NCBI GenBank assembly: GCA_026708285.1
Contig: JAPOVF010000073.1
Coordinates: forward strand, 16,063 to 74,900
Reading direction: 5' to 3'
From: Acidobacteriota bacterium
GTDB lineage: Bacteria; Acidobacteriota; Thermoanaerobaculia; Multivoradales; Multivoraceae
DNA: 58,838 bases
Shown: piece by piece, positions 50,864-58,838 of the stretch
Numbering within the stretch: position 1 is the first letter of the stretch
Layout: each line of letters begins with the position of its first letter
Program-made: the position numbers and the translations under genes
The notes under the pieces: generated by a model
What the model was told of the DNA's origin: nothing
What the model saw: only the letters and a program-made list of their open reading frames with translations
The model's database searches: none

Positions 50864-51025
50864 GGGGGCCGGAGGAGAGGGTCCCAGCGAGGCTGTCGGC
50901 AAGCGACGGCCGGCGACCTCACATGAACGGACGCACAACCGGAGCGCAGCCGACCGCAGCGAACGCTCACCCTCCATTCATCCGGCAAGCGTGAGCGTCC
51001 GCTGGGACCCTCTCCTCCGGCCCCC
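50864..51025 (-). repeat. 162-bp palindrome-bounded element B
   Basis: Perfect 26-bp inverted arms beginning GGGGGCCGGAGGAGAGGGTC (50864-50889; 51000-51025) enclose a 110-bp core. The core contains ACGCTCAC / GTGAGCGT (50963-50970, 50991-50998). On the minus strand the decamer CGCTCCGGTT (50937-50946) lies 79 bases from the element end, against 80 in element A. The arms differ in sequence from those of A but keep G5/C5 ends. Orientation is opposite to A. The remaining spacer (50782-50863, 51026-51054) shows nothing further. Confidence 0.8.
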
Positions 51026-51054
51026 AGCGGGCGGGTGACGCCGGCGCCCGCCGG

Positions 51055-51747
51055 CTACGGCGCCAGGATCTCGAAGTCGACTGACCCGGTTTCAGCGTCC
51101 GCCTCAATCACAAGCGATCGGCCCTGGAACCAGGGGCCGGGGTTGACGATGCGCGTGGCGCCGATCGTGTCGGAGCCGATCGCTTCGTGGATGTGGCCGG
51201 AGAAGACGAGGTCGGGTTGGTGGTGCTCGACCGCAGCGCGGAGTGTTCTCGAGCCGACGTGGTTGCCGCGGGCGAGGTCGCAGGTCGTGCCGAAGGGAGG
51301 CTGGTGGGAGACGAGAATCGTGGGCTGGCCGTCCACCCGGGCTGCGCGTTCGAAGGCCTCGGCCGCCACACGTTCGTAGTCCTCCTCGGTGCGCTCGTAT
51401 GGCAGGTCACCGAAGGGGAGGCCGCCGGAGAGGCCGAGGAAGCGGACGCCGTCGATCACGCGAGCGCGACGATCGAGGTCGATGTCGATCTCGCGGAAGT
51501 AGTCGTCCACCGACCGCTGATCGCAGTTGCCGCAGACCGCCAGCACCGGAACGCCGGAGTCCTGAAGCGGTTCGACGATCCGGCGGGCATGATCAGGACC
51601 GAGGAAGTTCGTCAGGTCCCCGGCCAGGAGCACGAGGTCGAAGCCGGACGGGGCCGGCAAGCGCGGGGGCCTCTTGCCGGACCAGTGCAGGTCGACGACG
51701 CCAAGGATGCGCAGCGTCAACTCAGGGCCCCCGGCCGCCCGCGCCAC
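51055..51747 (-). CDS. metallophosphoesterase
   Basis: A 230-residue calcineurin-like phosphoesterase. Metal ligands follow the family order: GVVDLHWSG (Asp, His), LLAGDLTNFLG (Asp), AVCGNCDQ (Asn, with CD for HE), VSHQPPFG (His) and FSGHIHEAIG (His-x-His). Such small proteins cleave phosphomonoesters, phosphodiesters or cyclic nucleotides. The start is GTG at 51747. It is 23 bases downstream of the hypothetical gene 51771 on the same strand and may be co-transcribed with it. Confidence 0.85.
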   Translation of the reverse strand: MARAAGGPELTLRILGVVDLHWSGKRPPRLPAPSGFDLVLLAGDLTNFLGPDHARRIVEPLQDSGVPVLAVCGNCDQRSVDDYFREIDIDLDRRARVIDGVRFLGLSGGLPFGDLPYERTEEDYERVAAEAFERAARVDGQPTILVSHQPPFGTTCDLARGNHVGSRTLRAAVEHHQPDLVFSGHIHEAIGSDTIGATRIVNPGPWFQGRSLVIEADAETGSVDFEILAP

Positions 51748-51770
51748 TCACGCCAGCGCCCGCTGGAACG

Positions 51771-52172
51771 TCAGTGAACCAGCGAAGGAGTGGCATGAGC
51801 CGACTCCTGGGGCTCGTCGTCCAGGCCGTGGGACATGACGAAGACCCACGCCGCCGTGCGCTCGCGTTCCGTCTCCGAGATCAACTCGAAGACGTACTCG
51901 TTGTCCTGCTCGCCCTGGAAGGACTGCACGTAGGCAACCCGCTCACGGTCGATCAGAATCTCGCCGACGAGCCTCTTTCCGTACACGAGCTGCGCGATCA
52001 GCAGGTTGTCGTTCTCCGCAGCGAACTGCCAGTGGAAGTCCTCGTCGTCGCAGAGCAGAGCGTCAACCGATCCGGCCCGGATGACGCAGTTTGGATGGAG
52101 GACGAGCCAGTTCCAGAACGCGTCGAGATCGAGCGTGGCCCGGGAACGCTCGACCGCGGTCGGGGCAGTCAT
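51771..52172 (-). CDS. conserved-looking hypothetical protein
   Basis: A 133-residue soluble protein with no recognised domain. It contains LDAFWNWLVLHPNCVIRAGS, DFHWQFAAENDNLLIAQLVY and a beta-rich stretch LVGEILIDRERVAYVQSFQG. It has good codon use and a TACGAT box six bases before the ATG, so it is a real gene. The following gene on the same strand is a metallophosphoesterase, 23 bases away. No function can be stated. Confidence 0.6.
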   Translation of the reverse strand: MTAPTAVERSRATLDLDAFWNWLVLHPNCVIRAGSVDALLCDDEDFHWQFAAENDNLLIAQLVYGKRLVGEILIDRERVAYVQSFQGEQDNEYVFELISETERERTAAWVFVMSHGLDDEPQESAHATPSLVH

Positions 52173-52178
52173 CGCGCA

Positions 52179-52212
52179 ATCGTATCTACGCCGGAGGGGT
52201 TTTGGCTAAAGT
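52179..52212. promoter_or_regulatory. divergent leaderless -10 boxes (52172 and 52219 genes)
   Basis: TACGAT on the minus strand (52179-52184) and TAAAGT on the plus strand (52207-52212) each end exactly six bases before their ATG in a 46-bp spacer. Neither gene has a Shine-Dalgarno sequence. Confidence 0.5.
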
Positions 52213-52218
52213 GCGCCC

Positions 52219-53214
<996 letters not shown>

Positions 53215-53252
53215 AGCCAACCAGGGAACGACAACGAGGGGGAGAGGCAAGG

Positions 53253-53993
53253 ATGGATCTGGGAATCCGTGGAAAGAAGGCCGCCGTGGCCGCGGCATCG
53301 ACCGGACTCGGCTTCGGCTGCGCCAGGGCGCTGCTCGAGGACGGCGTGGAAGTCGCGATCTGCAGCCGCAGCGAGGAGCGGATCAGGGAAGCCGCCGCGG
53401 AGCTGGGCGGCCGTTCCGTGCCGATCGTCGCCGCTATGTCCACCGAGAACGGCGCCCGCTCCTTCGTGGAGCAGGCCACCGAGAAGCTGGGCCAGGTCGA
53501 CATCCTGGTCGCCAACGCCGGGGGTCCACCGCCCGGTTCGCCCGCGACCACGTCGATCGACGGCTACCGCGAGGCGATCGACCTGAACCTGCTGTCGACC
53601 ATCGTCATGTGTCAGGCCGCCCTCCCGGGAATGCGCGAGCGCGGCTGGGGACGGATCGTGGCGATCACTTCGATTGGCGCCCGTCAGCCCATCGGCAACC
53701 TCGCCGCGTCGTCGGTCGCCCGCGCCGGCGTCAGCAGCTTTCTCAAGACCCTGTCGGCGGAGGTCGCCCGCGACGGCATCACGGTCAACTCGGCCCAGCC
53801 CGGCATCCACGCCACCGACCGCATCAAGTCGCTAGGCAACACGGACGTCGTGGCGCAGCGGGTGCCCACCGGCACGCTGGGCACCGCCGACGACTTCGGC
53901 AAGGCCGTCGCCTTCCTGTGCTCCGAGCCGGCGCGGTTCATCACGGGCACCAGCATCCTGCTCGATGGCGGCGCCTACCAAGGGCTGATCTAG
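53253..53993 (+). CDS. divergent SDR-family oxidoreductase
   Basis: A 246-residue short-chain dehydrogenase. The nucleotide loop is AAVAAASTGLGFGCARALLE, then VANAGGPPP and the late DGITVNSAQPGIHATDRIKS and TGTSILLDGGAYQGLI. The catalytic Tyr-x3-Lys is replaced: following Ser in AITSIGARQPIGNLAASSVA the Tyr position is Ser and the Lys position Arg. Standard SDR hydride transfer is therefore doubtful. This substituted form is found in a known subgroup of SDR proteins. ATG 53253 has GGGGGAGAGG upstream. It follows the MBL gene. Confidence 0.78.
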   Translation: MDLGIRGKKAAVAAASTGLGFGCARALLEDGVEVAICSRSEERIREAAAELGGRSVPIVAAMSTENGARSFVEQATEKLGQVDILVANAGGPPPGSPATTSIDGYREAIDLNLLSTIVMCQAALPGMRERGWGRIVAITSIGARQPIGNLAASSVARAGVSSFLKTLSAEVARDGITVNSAQPGIHATDRIKSLGNTDVVAQRVPTGTLGTADDFGKAVAFLCSEPARFITGTSILLDGGAYQGLI

Positions 53994-54082
53994 GAGTCCG
54001 CGCGGTTCCCGCGCCACTTGAACGTCCCAACTACGTTCGCAATACTGAGGGACTAGATCCACACAAACAGCTCGGAGGATCC

Positions 54083-55594
54083 ATGAAGAGGACTCTGGCC
54101 GCAGTTCTGCTGCTCAGCCTCATCTCGTGCGGCCCCAGCGATCCGGGCTCCGACGCCGGCTCTGCCGAGCGACCGAGCGTCCTGTTCATCGTTGCCGACG
54201 ACCTGAACGTCGCGCTCGGAAGCTACGGCGCCTACCCAACCGCGCGCACGCCCCACATCGACCGCCTGGCGGCCGAGGGCATCCGCTTCGACCGCGCCTA
54301 CGCCCAGCATCCGGTATGCAATCCCTCGCGCGCGTCGTTCCTCAGCGGCCTGCGGCCCGAGACGACCCAGGTCCTGCACAACTTCCTCGAGCCGCGCCAC
54401 GCGGTCGGCGATGCCGTCATGCTGCCCGAGTACTTCCGGCAGCACGGCTACTTCACGGCGCGGGTCGGCAAGGTTGCCCATGGCCGCTATGAGGACTCGG
54501 TGACCTGGGACATCTCGGAGAACGCCCGGCGGCGTCCGAGCGACCAGTACCTGCCCGGCGCCGACCACTCGGCCGTCCGTGACAACTCCTGGACCGACGG
54601 CTCCAATGACGGCATGTCGCGCGCCGACGTGTTCGCGCCCCACGGCCGCACCGGCGGCCTGCCCCTTACCTGGCGAGCCACCGACGAACTCGAGGAGGAA
54701 ACGCCGGACGGTCGCACCGCGCGCAGAGTCATCGAGCTGCTGCGTCAGCACGGCGACGAACCCTTCTTCATCGCCGCCGGCTTCCACAAGCCGCACCAGC
54801 CCTGGGTTGCGCCGGCCAGCTTCTTCGAGCAGCACCCGATCTCCGGCGTCGAGTTGCCGCAGGAACCCGCCGACGACCGCGAGGACATTCCGTTGCCCGC
54901 GCTCGTCGGCTACCCGGACGACGCCCTCCACACCGACGACCAGAAGCGCCAGGCGATCGCCGCCTACCACGCCACCGTTACGATGATCGACCACCAGGTC
55001 GGCCTGCTCCTCGACGCGCTCGGCGAGCTCAACCTCGAAGAATCGACGATCGTCGTCTTCGTCAGCGACCACGGCTTCCACCTCGGCGAGCACCAGGGCA
55101 TGTGGCGCAAGCAGTCCCAGTTCGAGGAGTCGACCCGCGTGCCCCTGATCGTCCGCGCGCCCGGTGTCGCCGGAGGCGCGACGTCGACGGGGCTGATCGA
55201 ACTGGTCGACCTCTACCCCACGCTGGCCGACCTTTCCGGCCTTCCCGCACCCGTCGGTCTCGAGGGCACGAGCTTTCGACCGCTGCTCGAAGACCCGTCC
55301 CGGGATTGGAAGAGTGCGATCTTCTCGCGCTCCGATCGCTTCACGCGACCCGACCGGCAGCACGTCACCGCTGGGCTGAGCGTTCGAACCGACCGATACC
55401 GTTACACCGAGTGGACTCAGGTCTCCGGCGGCGACGACGTAGAGACCGAACTCTACGACCTGGAGACGGATCCGCGAGAGTTCGACAACCTGAGCCAGGA
55501 TCCGGAGCACGCCGTCTTGAAGGACCGGCTGGCGCGGGCACTCGAAGCCGGCTGGAAGGCTGCCCTGCCCGCCGGAATCCCTGGACCGTCGTAG
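54083..55594 (+). CDS. lipoprotein sulfatase (iduronate-2-sulfatase-like)
   Basis: A 503-residue sulfatase exported as a lipoprotein (MKRTLAAVLLLSLISC). The formylglycine motif is C79-N-P-S-R in HPVCNPSRASFLSGLRPETT; metal ligands are the Asp pair in VLFIVADDLNVALGSYGAYP, and SDHGFHLGEHQGMWRKQSQF carries the later Asp and His. The sequence resembles iduronate-2-sulfatase and related S1 members. It removes sulfate from a sulfated glycan or small ester outside the cytoplasm. GGAGG stands before the ATG. Formylglycine maturation needs an FGE- or anSME-type enzyme, not visible here. Confidence 0.88.
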   Translation: MKRTLAAVLLLSLISCGPSDPGSDAGSAERPSVLFIVADDLNVALGSYGAYPTARTPHIDRLAAEGIRFDRAYAQHPVCNPSRASFLSGLRPETTQVLHNFLEPRHAVGDAVMLPEYFRQHGYFTARVGKVAHGRYEDSVTWDISENARRRPSDQYLPGADHSAVRDNSWTDGSNDGMSRADVFAPHGRTGGLPLTWRATDELEEETPDGRTARRVIELLRQHGDEPFFIAAGFHKPHQPWVAPASFFEQHPISGVELPQEPADDREDIPLPALVGYPDDALHTDDQKRQAIAAYHATVTMIDHQVGLLLDALGELNLEESTIVVFVSDHGFHLGEHQGMWRKQSQFEESTRVPLIVRAPGVAGGATSTGLIELVDLYPTLADLSGLPAPVGLEGTSFRPLLEDPSRDWKSAIFSRSDRFTRPDRQHVTAGLSVRTDRYRYTEWTQVSGGDDVETELYDLETDPREFDNLSQDPEHAVLKDRLARALEAGWKAALPAGIPGPS

Positions 55595-55649
55595 GGCGAC
55601 GCACCCGGTCACGCCCGGCTCCATGCGCGCCGGCCGTGACTCCTGTGGA

Positions 55650-56297
55650 TCAGACAGCGGCGGTTTCGAGTGCCGCCTCGATAGCGGCCAGCCGACTCTG
55701 GCTCTCGAGCATCTCCTGCTCGAGTCCAGGCCGCGACGCGTCCGTCGAGCCCGCCAGCAGGCAGAGGTTCACGAGATAGCCGACCCGAGCCAACGTCTCC
55801 TCCGCGTCGGTCAGGCGCCGGGCCCACAGCGACAGCCACACGCCTGCGTGACCGAGAACGACCAGCGCGAACTGCTCAGGATCGACCGAGGGAAGCTGGT
55901 CGCCTCCGGCCGCCGCGCGACGGAGTTCCTTCTCCAGGTGCGCCTTCGCGACCACGCCGATCGGGCCGCTGCCCGGACGGCGCCAACGCTTCGGCAGACT
56001 GATGGGCCGCGCCAGCTCGGCAGGCGACTCTGAAACCCCCAGCGTCAGGTCGACGATCGCGCGAATGCGGTCAATGGGCTCGGTCTCCCCGAGTTGCCCG
56101 ATCTGGCGTTCGAGTCTGCGAGCCCCGGACCTCCGCAGGGCCTCGAGGATCTCCTCCTTCGACCCGTAGTAGTTGTAGAGCGTCGTGACGTCGAGACGGG
56201 CCTTGCGGGCCAGCGCCCGCATCGTGCACGCCTCGATTCCGCCATTGGAGATCAGCTTGGTCGCCGCCTCCAGGATCCGTCGCTTGCGACGGCGCAT
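55650..56297 (-). CDS. TetR-family transcriptional regulator
   Basis: A 215-residue regulator. The N-terminal helix-turn-helix is RILEAATKLISNGGIEACTM, RALARKARLDVTTLYNYYGS and KEEILEALRRSG; the C-terminal half is the usual ligand-binding helical bundle. The ATG at 56297 is chosen over the long frame that runs upstream. A perfect CCAAC-TCT-GTTGG site lies about 60 bases upstream within its promoter, so it probably represses itself. The MFS gene ends at 56408 upstream on the same strand and may be regulated by it. Confidence 0.85.
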   Translation of the reverse strand: MRRRKRRILEAATKLISNGGIEACTMRALARKARLDVTTLYNYYGSKEEILEALRRSGARRLERQIGQLGETEPIDRIRAIVDLTLGVSESPAELARPISLPKRWRRPGSGPIGVVAKAHLEKELRRAAAGGDQLPSVDPEQFALVVLGHAGVWLSLWARRLTDAEETLARVGYLVNLCLLAGSTDASRPGLEQEMLESQSRLAAIEAALETAAV

Positions 56298-56329
56298 GTT
56301 GAGTTCTCTTCGGCCGGGCACTTGCTGCC

Positions 56330-56368
56330 AGTGTAACGGGTATCCGCCCAAAACTCCAACTCTGTTGG
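56330..56368 (-). promoter_or_regulatory. tetR promoter with operator
   Basis: On the minus strand TTGGAG (56354-56359) and TACACT (56330-56335) are 18 bases apart, a normal sigma-70 layout. A perfect palindrome CCAAC-TCT-GTTGG (56356-56368) covers the -35 region, as expected for autorepression. Confidence 0.55.
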
Positions 56369-56407
56369 TGGTCCCGGCAAAGGACACCGAACGGCTTCCA
56401 AGCGGCC

Positions 56408-57604
56408 CTAGCGCGCGCGGACGTACCCCCTCCCCGCCACCCACAACGAAACGCAGCCAAGCCAGGACAGCCCCGTACTCAGCGCGTAGGCGTTCCGATA
56501 GCCGCCGGCAAAGTCGTGAGCCCAACCGAGCAGCAACGGTCCCAACGCCACGCCCACCGACGCGCACAGCGTGCTGACCGAGTAGATGCGCGCGAAGCTC
56601 CTGGTGCCGAACGCCTCGGCCAGCAGCAGCGGCTGCATCATGAGGAAGCTGCCGATCGTGAGTCCGAACGCTCCCGAGGCGATCAGCAGGCCCGCCACGG
56701 TCGTGCTCGATCCCAACCCGAAGAGGGTCACTCCCTGAAGAACGAGCATGGCCACCGCGAAGCCGCGATAGGGAAGTCTCTCCAGCAGCGCGCCCGAGGC
56801 CAGACGCCCCACGACGCTGGCAGCGGCCAGCACCGAGACGGCCCTCCCAGCCACGTCCGGCTCGTAGGCACTGACCAGCTTGAACTGGTGCGCGATGCCG
56901 CCGACCTGCGCCATCAGGCCGAAGAAGAAGGTCACCGCGATACCGGCGAAGTAACGGGAACGAAACGCTTCACGCGCCCCGACGCCCGGATCCTCCCCGC
57001 CGTCGAACTCGCCCGCCAGGTCCGTCTCGCCGCGAGGCCGCGGCAGCAACCGCCATAGCGCCAGCGGCAGAATGCCCAGAACGTACGTCGCAGCCAGGAT
57101 CTCCGTACCGCGGCCCAGGCCATGCTCGGCGACCGCCCAGGCGGCGAACGGCGCGACCACGATGCCGCCCGCGGAGAGGCCGGTGAACACGATCGAGAGT
57201 GCCAGGGCCCGCCGTCGCGCGAACCACCTCGTGATCAGCGTGCTTGCGGTCAACATGTTCGTGGCCGAGAAGCCGATGCCGAACACGATGAACGCCGCAT
57301 AGACCTCAAGAATCGTCTCGACGCGGCCGATCGCGACCAGCGATGCGGCGCAGACGGCGACGCCGGCGGCGACGGACCAGCGGGCGTCGATCCGCTCGAT
57401 CAGGCTGGCGACGGCGAGCCCCATGAAACCGCTCGTGGCGAAGAACACCGTCGACGCCAACGACGCGGAGAACACCGAGAAGCCGCGCTCCCGGGTCAGG
57501 GCCTCAAGCAGCACGGACTGGTTGTAGAAGCCCAGACCTGACGAGAACATCATCATCGCGAAGAGCGCACCGACGATCTGCCAGCGGGTGGAGATGCGTA
57601 GCAT
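56408..57604 (-). CDS. MFS transporter
   Basis: A 398-residue permease with twelve predicted membrane helices. The loop between helices 2 and 3 reads LIERIDARWSVAAGVAV and the second-half equivalent is ASGALLERLPYRGFAVAM, as in the oxalate/monocarboxylate-type group. Helix 1 is GALFAMMMFSSGLGFYNQSV. The substrate is not clear. The ATG overlaps the stop of the upstream FtsX-type gene by one base (TGATG). It precedes the TetR gene, which may control it. Confidence 0.85.
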   Translation of the reverse strand: MLRISTRWQIVGALFAMMMFSSGLGFYNQSVLLEALTRERGFSVFSASLASTVFFATSGFMGLAVASLIERIDARWSVAAGVAVCAASLVAIGRVETILEVYAAFIVFGIGFSATNMLTASTLITRWFARRRALALSIVFTGLSAGGIVVAPFAAWAVAEHGLGRGTEILAATYVLGILPLALWRLLPRPRGETDLAGEFDGGEDPGVGAREAFRSRYFAGIAVTFFFGLMAQVGGIAHQFKLVSAYEPDVAGRAVSVLAAASVVGRLASGALLERLPYRGFAVAMLVLQGVTLFGLGSSTTVAGLLIASGAFGLTIGSFLMMQPLLLAEAFGTRSFARIYSVSTLCASVGVALGPLLLGWAHDFAGGYRNAYALSTGLSWLGCVSLWVAGRGYVRAR

Positions 57605-58838
57605 CACGACGCCTCCCGCAGCGAGTCGATGGGCGGCCTTCGCAAGGCGCGCGTGCTCGCCAGGATGCCGGTGGCGAGCGACAGCAGCCCTCCCGCTACC
57701 AGCGCGCCGAGCACCGCCCACGGACGGAACGACCATTCGAGCTCCAGTTCTCGCACAACGAGCCACCAGGCCGCGGCCGTGCCAAGAAACGCGGCCACGA
57801 CCGAGGCGGACAGACCGATCAGCGCGTACTCGGCCGCGACGGCTCGCAGGACATCGAGACGAGTCGAGCCGATCGTCTTGAGCAGGGCCACTTCCCTGCC
57901 GCGCCGCGACGAACCGGCGGCGACCGCCCCGGCCAGTGTCAGCAGGGCTGCCGCGACCGTGAAGCTGCCGAGAACCCGCACGCCGAGCTGGAGGTTCGAG
58001 ATCAAATCGACGACTTTCTGCAACAGCTCGCGGATCCGCAACACCGCGACACCCGGGTGCGCTCGGACCACCTGATCCTGAATCTCCTGTTCCCGCTCAT
58101 TTGGCAGCCGCGCCGCCGCGATCCTGGTCTGCGGCGCGGTGTCGAGCACACCCGGTTCGACCACCAGGAAGAAGTTGATGCCGAAGCCCTCCCAGTCCAC
58201 CCGACGCAGACTGGTCACGGTGATGTCGAGTTCCCGCCCGCCAACGTCCAGGGCGATCACGGAACCGACACCGACGCCGATCGTCTCGGCGAACTCGTCT
58301 TCGACGCTGACTTCGGCGACCGCCGGATCGAACCACGGCGCGCGGTTGGAGACGGGCTCCTGCGAGTCGACGAACACGTTGTCCGCCGGCAGTTCATCGA
58401 GATAGGTCAGCCGAAGCTGCCTCGTCAGGGCCCAGCGGTTGCTGTCGGCGATGCGATCTTCGACGCGCTCACCGTCGATCGTGCGGATCCGGGCCATCAC
58501 GACGGGAGCGGACTGAACCCCGACGGCGCCCTCCCGCGCGAGCAGCGCGTCGAGCCTGTTCCACTCTTCCGACGAGACGCCCAGTAGAAACACGCTCGGC
58601 GCGTCCGCAGGCAGCTCGGACTCGAGCTGGTCACGAAGATGCCCCTGCACGACCACCATCGCCAGGAGCACCATGAGTCCGAGTCCGAGAGCCACCGTCG
58701 CCGGCAGGGTTCCCGACTCGGGCCGCGCGAGCGCCGAGATGCCGTGTCGCAACCAGTACGCCCGGCACCGGGGCGCCAACCGCCGGGCGACGCGCCGCAC
58801 GGCAAGGGCGGCCAGACAGAGGCCGGCGACCCCGGCGG
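57604..58838 (-). CDS. FtsX-type ABC transporter permease (3' part)
   Basis: The open frame runs to the window edge without a start. The visible part begins in a membrane helix (AGLCLAALAVRR), then LVLLAMVVVQGHLRDQLES, a large periplasmic domain (about residues 60-250 of the fragment) and the final three helices with the FtsX domain (GSFTVAAALLTLAGAVAAGS, RRGREVALLKTIGSTRLDVL). Such large permeases resemble the YbbP/macrolide-exporter-like group that works with an ATPase outside the window, often in lipoprotein or lipid handling. It is coupled to the MFS gene by a TGATG overlap. Confidence 0.8.
   Translation of the reverse strand, partial: AGVAGLCLAALAVRRVARRLAPRCRAYWLRHGISALARPESGTLPATVALGLGLMVLLAMVVVQGHLRDQLESELPADAPSVFLLGVSSEEWNRLDALLAREGAVGVQSAPVVMARIRTIDGERVEDRIADSNRWALTRQLRLTYLDELPADNVFVDSQEPVSNRAPWFDPAVAEVSVEDEFAETIGVGVGSVIALDVGGRELDITVTSLRRVDWEGFGINFFLVVEPGVLDTAPQTRIAAARLPNEREQEIQDQVVRAHPGVAVLRIRELLQKVVDLISNLQLGVRVLGSFTVAAALLTLAGAVAAGSSRRGREVALLKTIGSTRLDVLRAVAAEYALIGLSASVVAAFLGTAAAWWLVVRELELEWSFRPWAVLGALVAGGLLSLATGILASTRALRRPPIDSLREAS

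Overview
The window is a GC-rich bacterial chromosome segment (roughly two thirds G+C by eye) with tightly packed genes on both strands. Many coupled pairs overlap by four bases (ATGA, GTGA, TTGA and one CTGA). No rRNA, tRNA, CRISPR array or transposase gene is visible. The gene content fits a Gram-negative, respiring, probably uncultured bacterium, with Acidobacteriota or a relative as the best guess. This rests on a VWFA-related secreted protein, Tat-exported lipoproteins with TIM-barrel or PLP-enzyme domains, a PQQ-type propeller next to a haem/copper monooxygenase-like protein, a sulfatase, and rpsD outside a ribosomal operon. The placement is inference and not proven.

Layout. 1-4127: five genes of an Mrp/Mbh-type cation/proton antiporter module with two large antiporter-like subunits in tandem. 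4149-8746: a secreted VWFA-related protein, a Tat-exported D-threonine aldolase-like enzyme, a LOG-like nucleotide-binding protein, TesB and a Phd/VapC toxin-antitoxin pair. 8816-14313: a D-lactate/D-2-hydroxyglutarate type FAD dehydrogenase, an exported TIM-barrel protein, a small membrane protein, an M24 peptidase and a phosphotransferase-like protein. 14391-18109: sulfotransferase, class IV aminotransferase and a GT39-type membrane glycosyltransferase. 18242-23094: a storage-lipid locus (WS/DGAT, lipase, catalytically degenerate WS/DGAT paralogue, phasin-like protein, GNAT, and a convergent DUF6489-like gene). 23216-32915: amidohydrolase, CaiB-type CoA-transferase, an NADH-dehydrogenase-like/SelD fusion, radical SAM protein, rpsD, a cupredoxin-like protein, a helix-hairpin-helix protein and a Gfo/Idh/MocA oxidoreductase. 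32916-37376: haem/copper protein, propeller, Ogt, MDR-type dehydrogenase. 37386-47487: a surface-glycan neighbourhood (GNAT, polysaccharide deacetylase-like, MJ1255-type glycosyltransferase, SQD1-like UDP-sulfoquinovose synthase, GT4, DUF6165) interleaved with metX, VOC, outer-membrane barrel and mltA. 47507-58838: glyoxalase, aminotransferase, a DUF429/zinc-finger gene between two large palindromic elements, phosphoesterase, MBL hydrolase, SDR, sulfatase, TetR, MFS and an FtsX-type permease running off the end.

Three signals are not explained by the genes themselves. First, at least thirteen gene starts carry a TANNNT hexamer 6-11 bases before the start codon, which points to widespread leaderless transcription. 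Second, two palindrome-bounded elements of 163 and 162 bp, with different but perfectly self-complementary arms and a shared core, lie in opposite orientation around a lone DUF429-type predicted nuclease carrying a C-terminal zinc finger. Third, at least two genes (SQD1-like and the haem/copper protein) appear to begin at non-canonical start codons. All statements come from reading the sequence; no database search was run.
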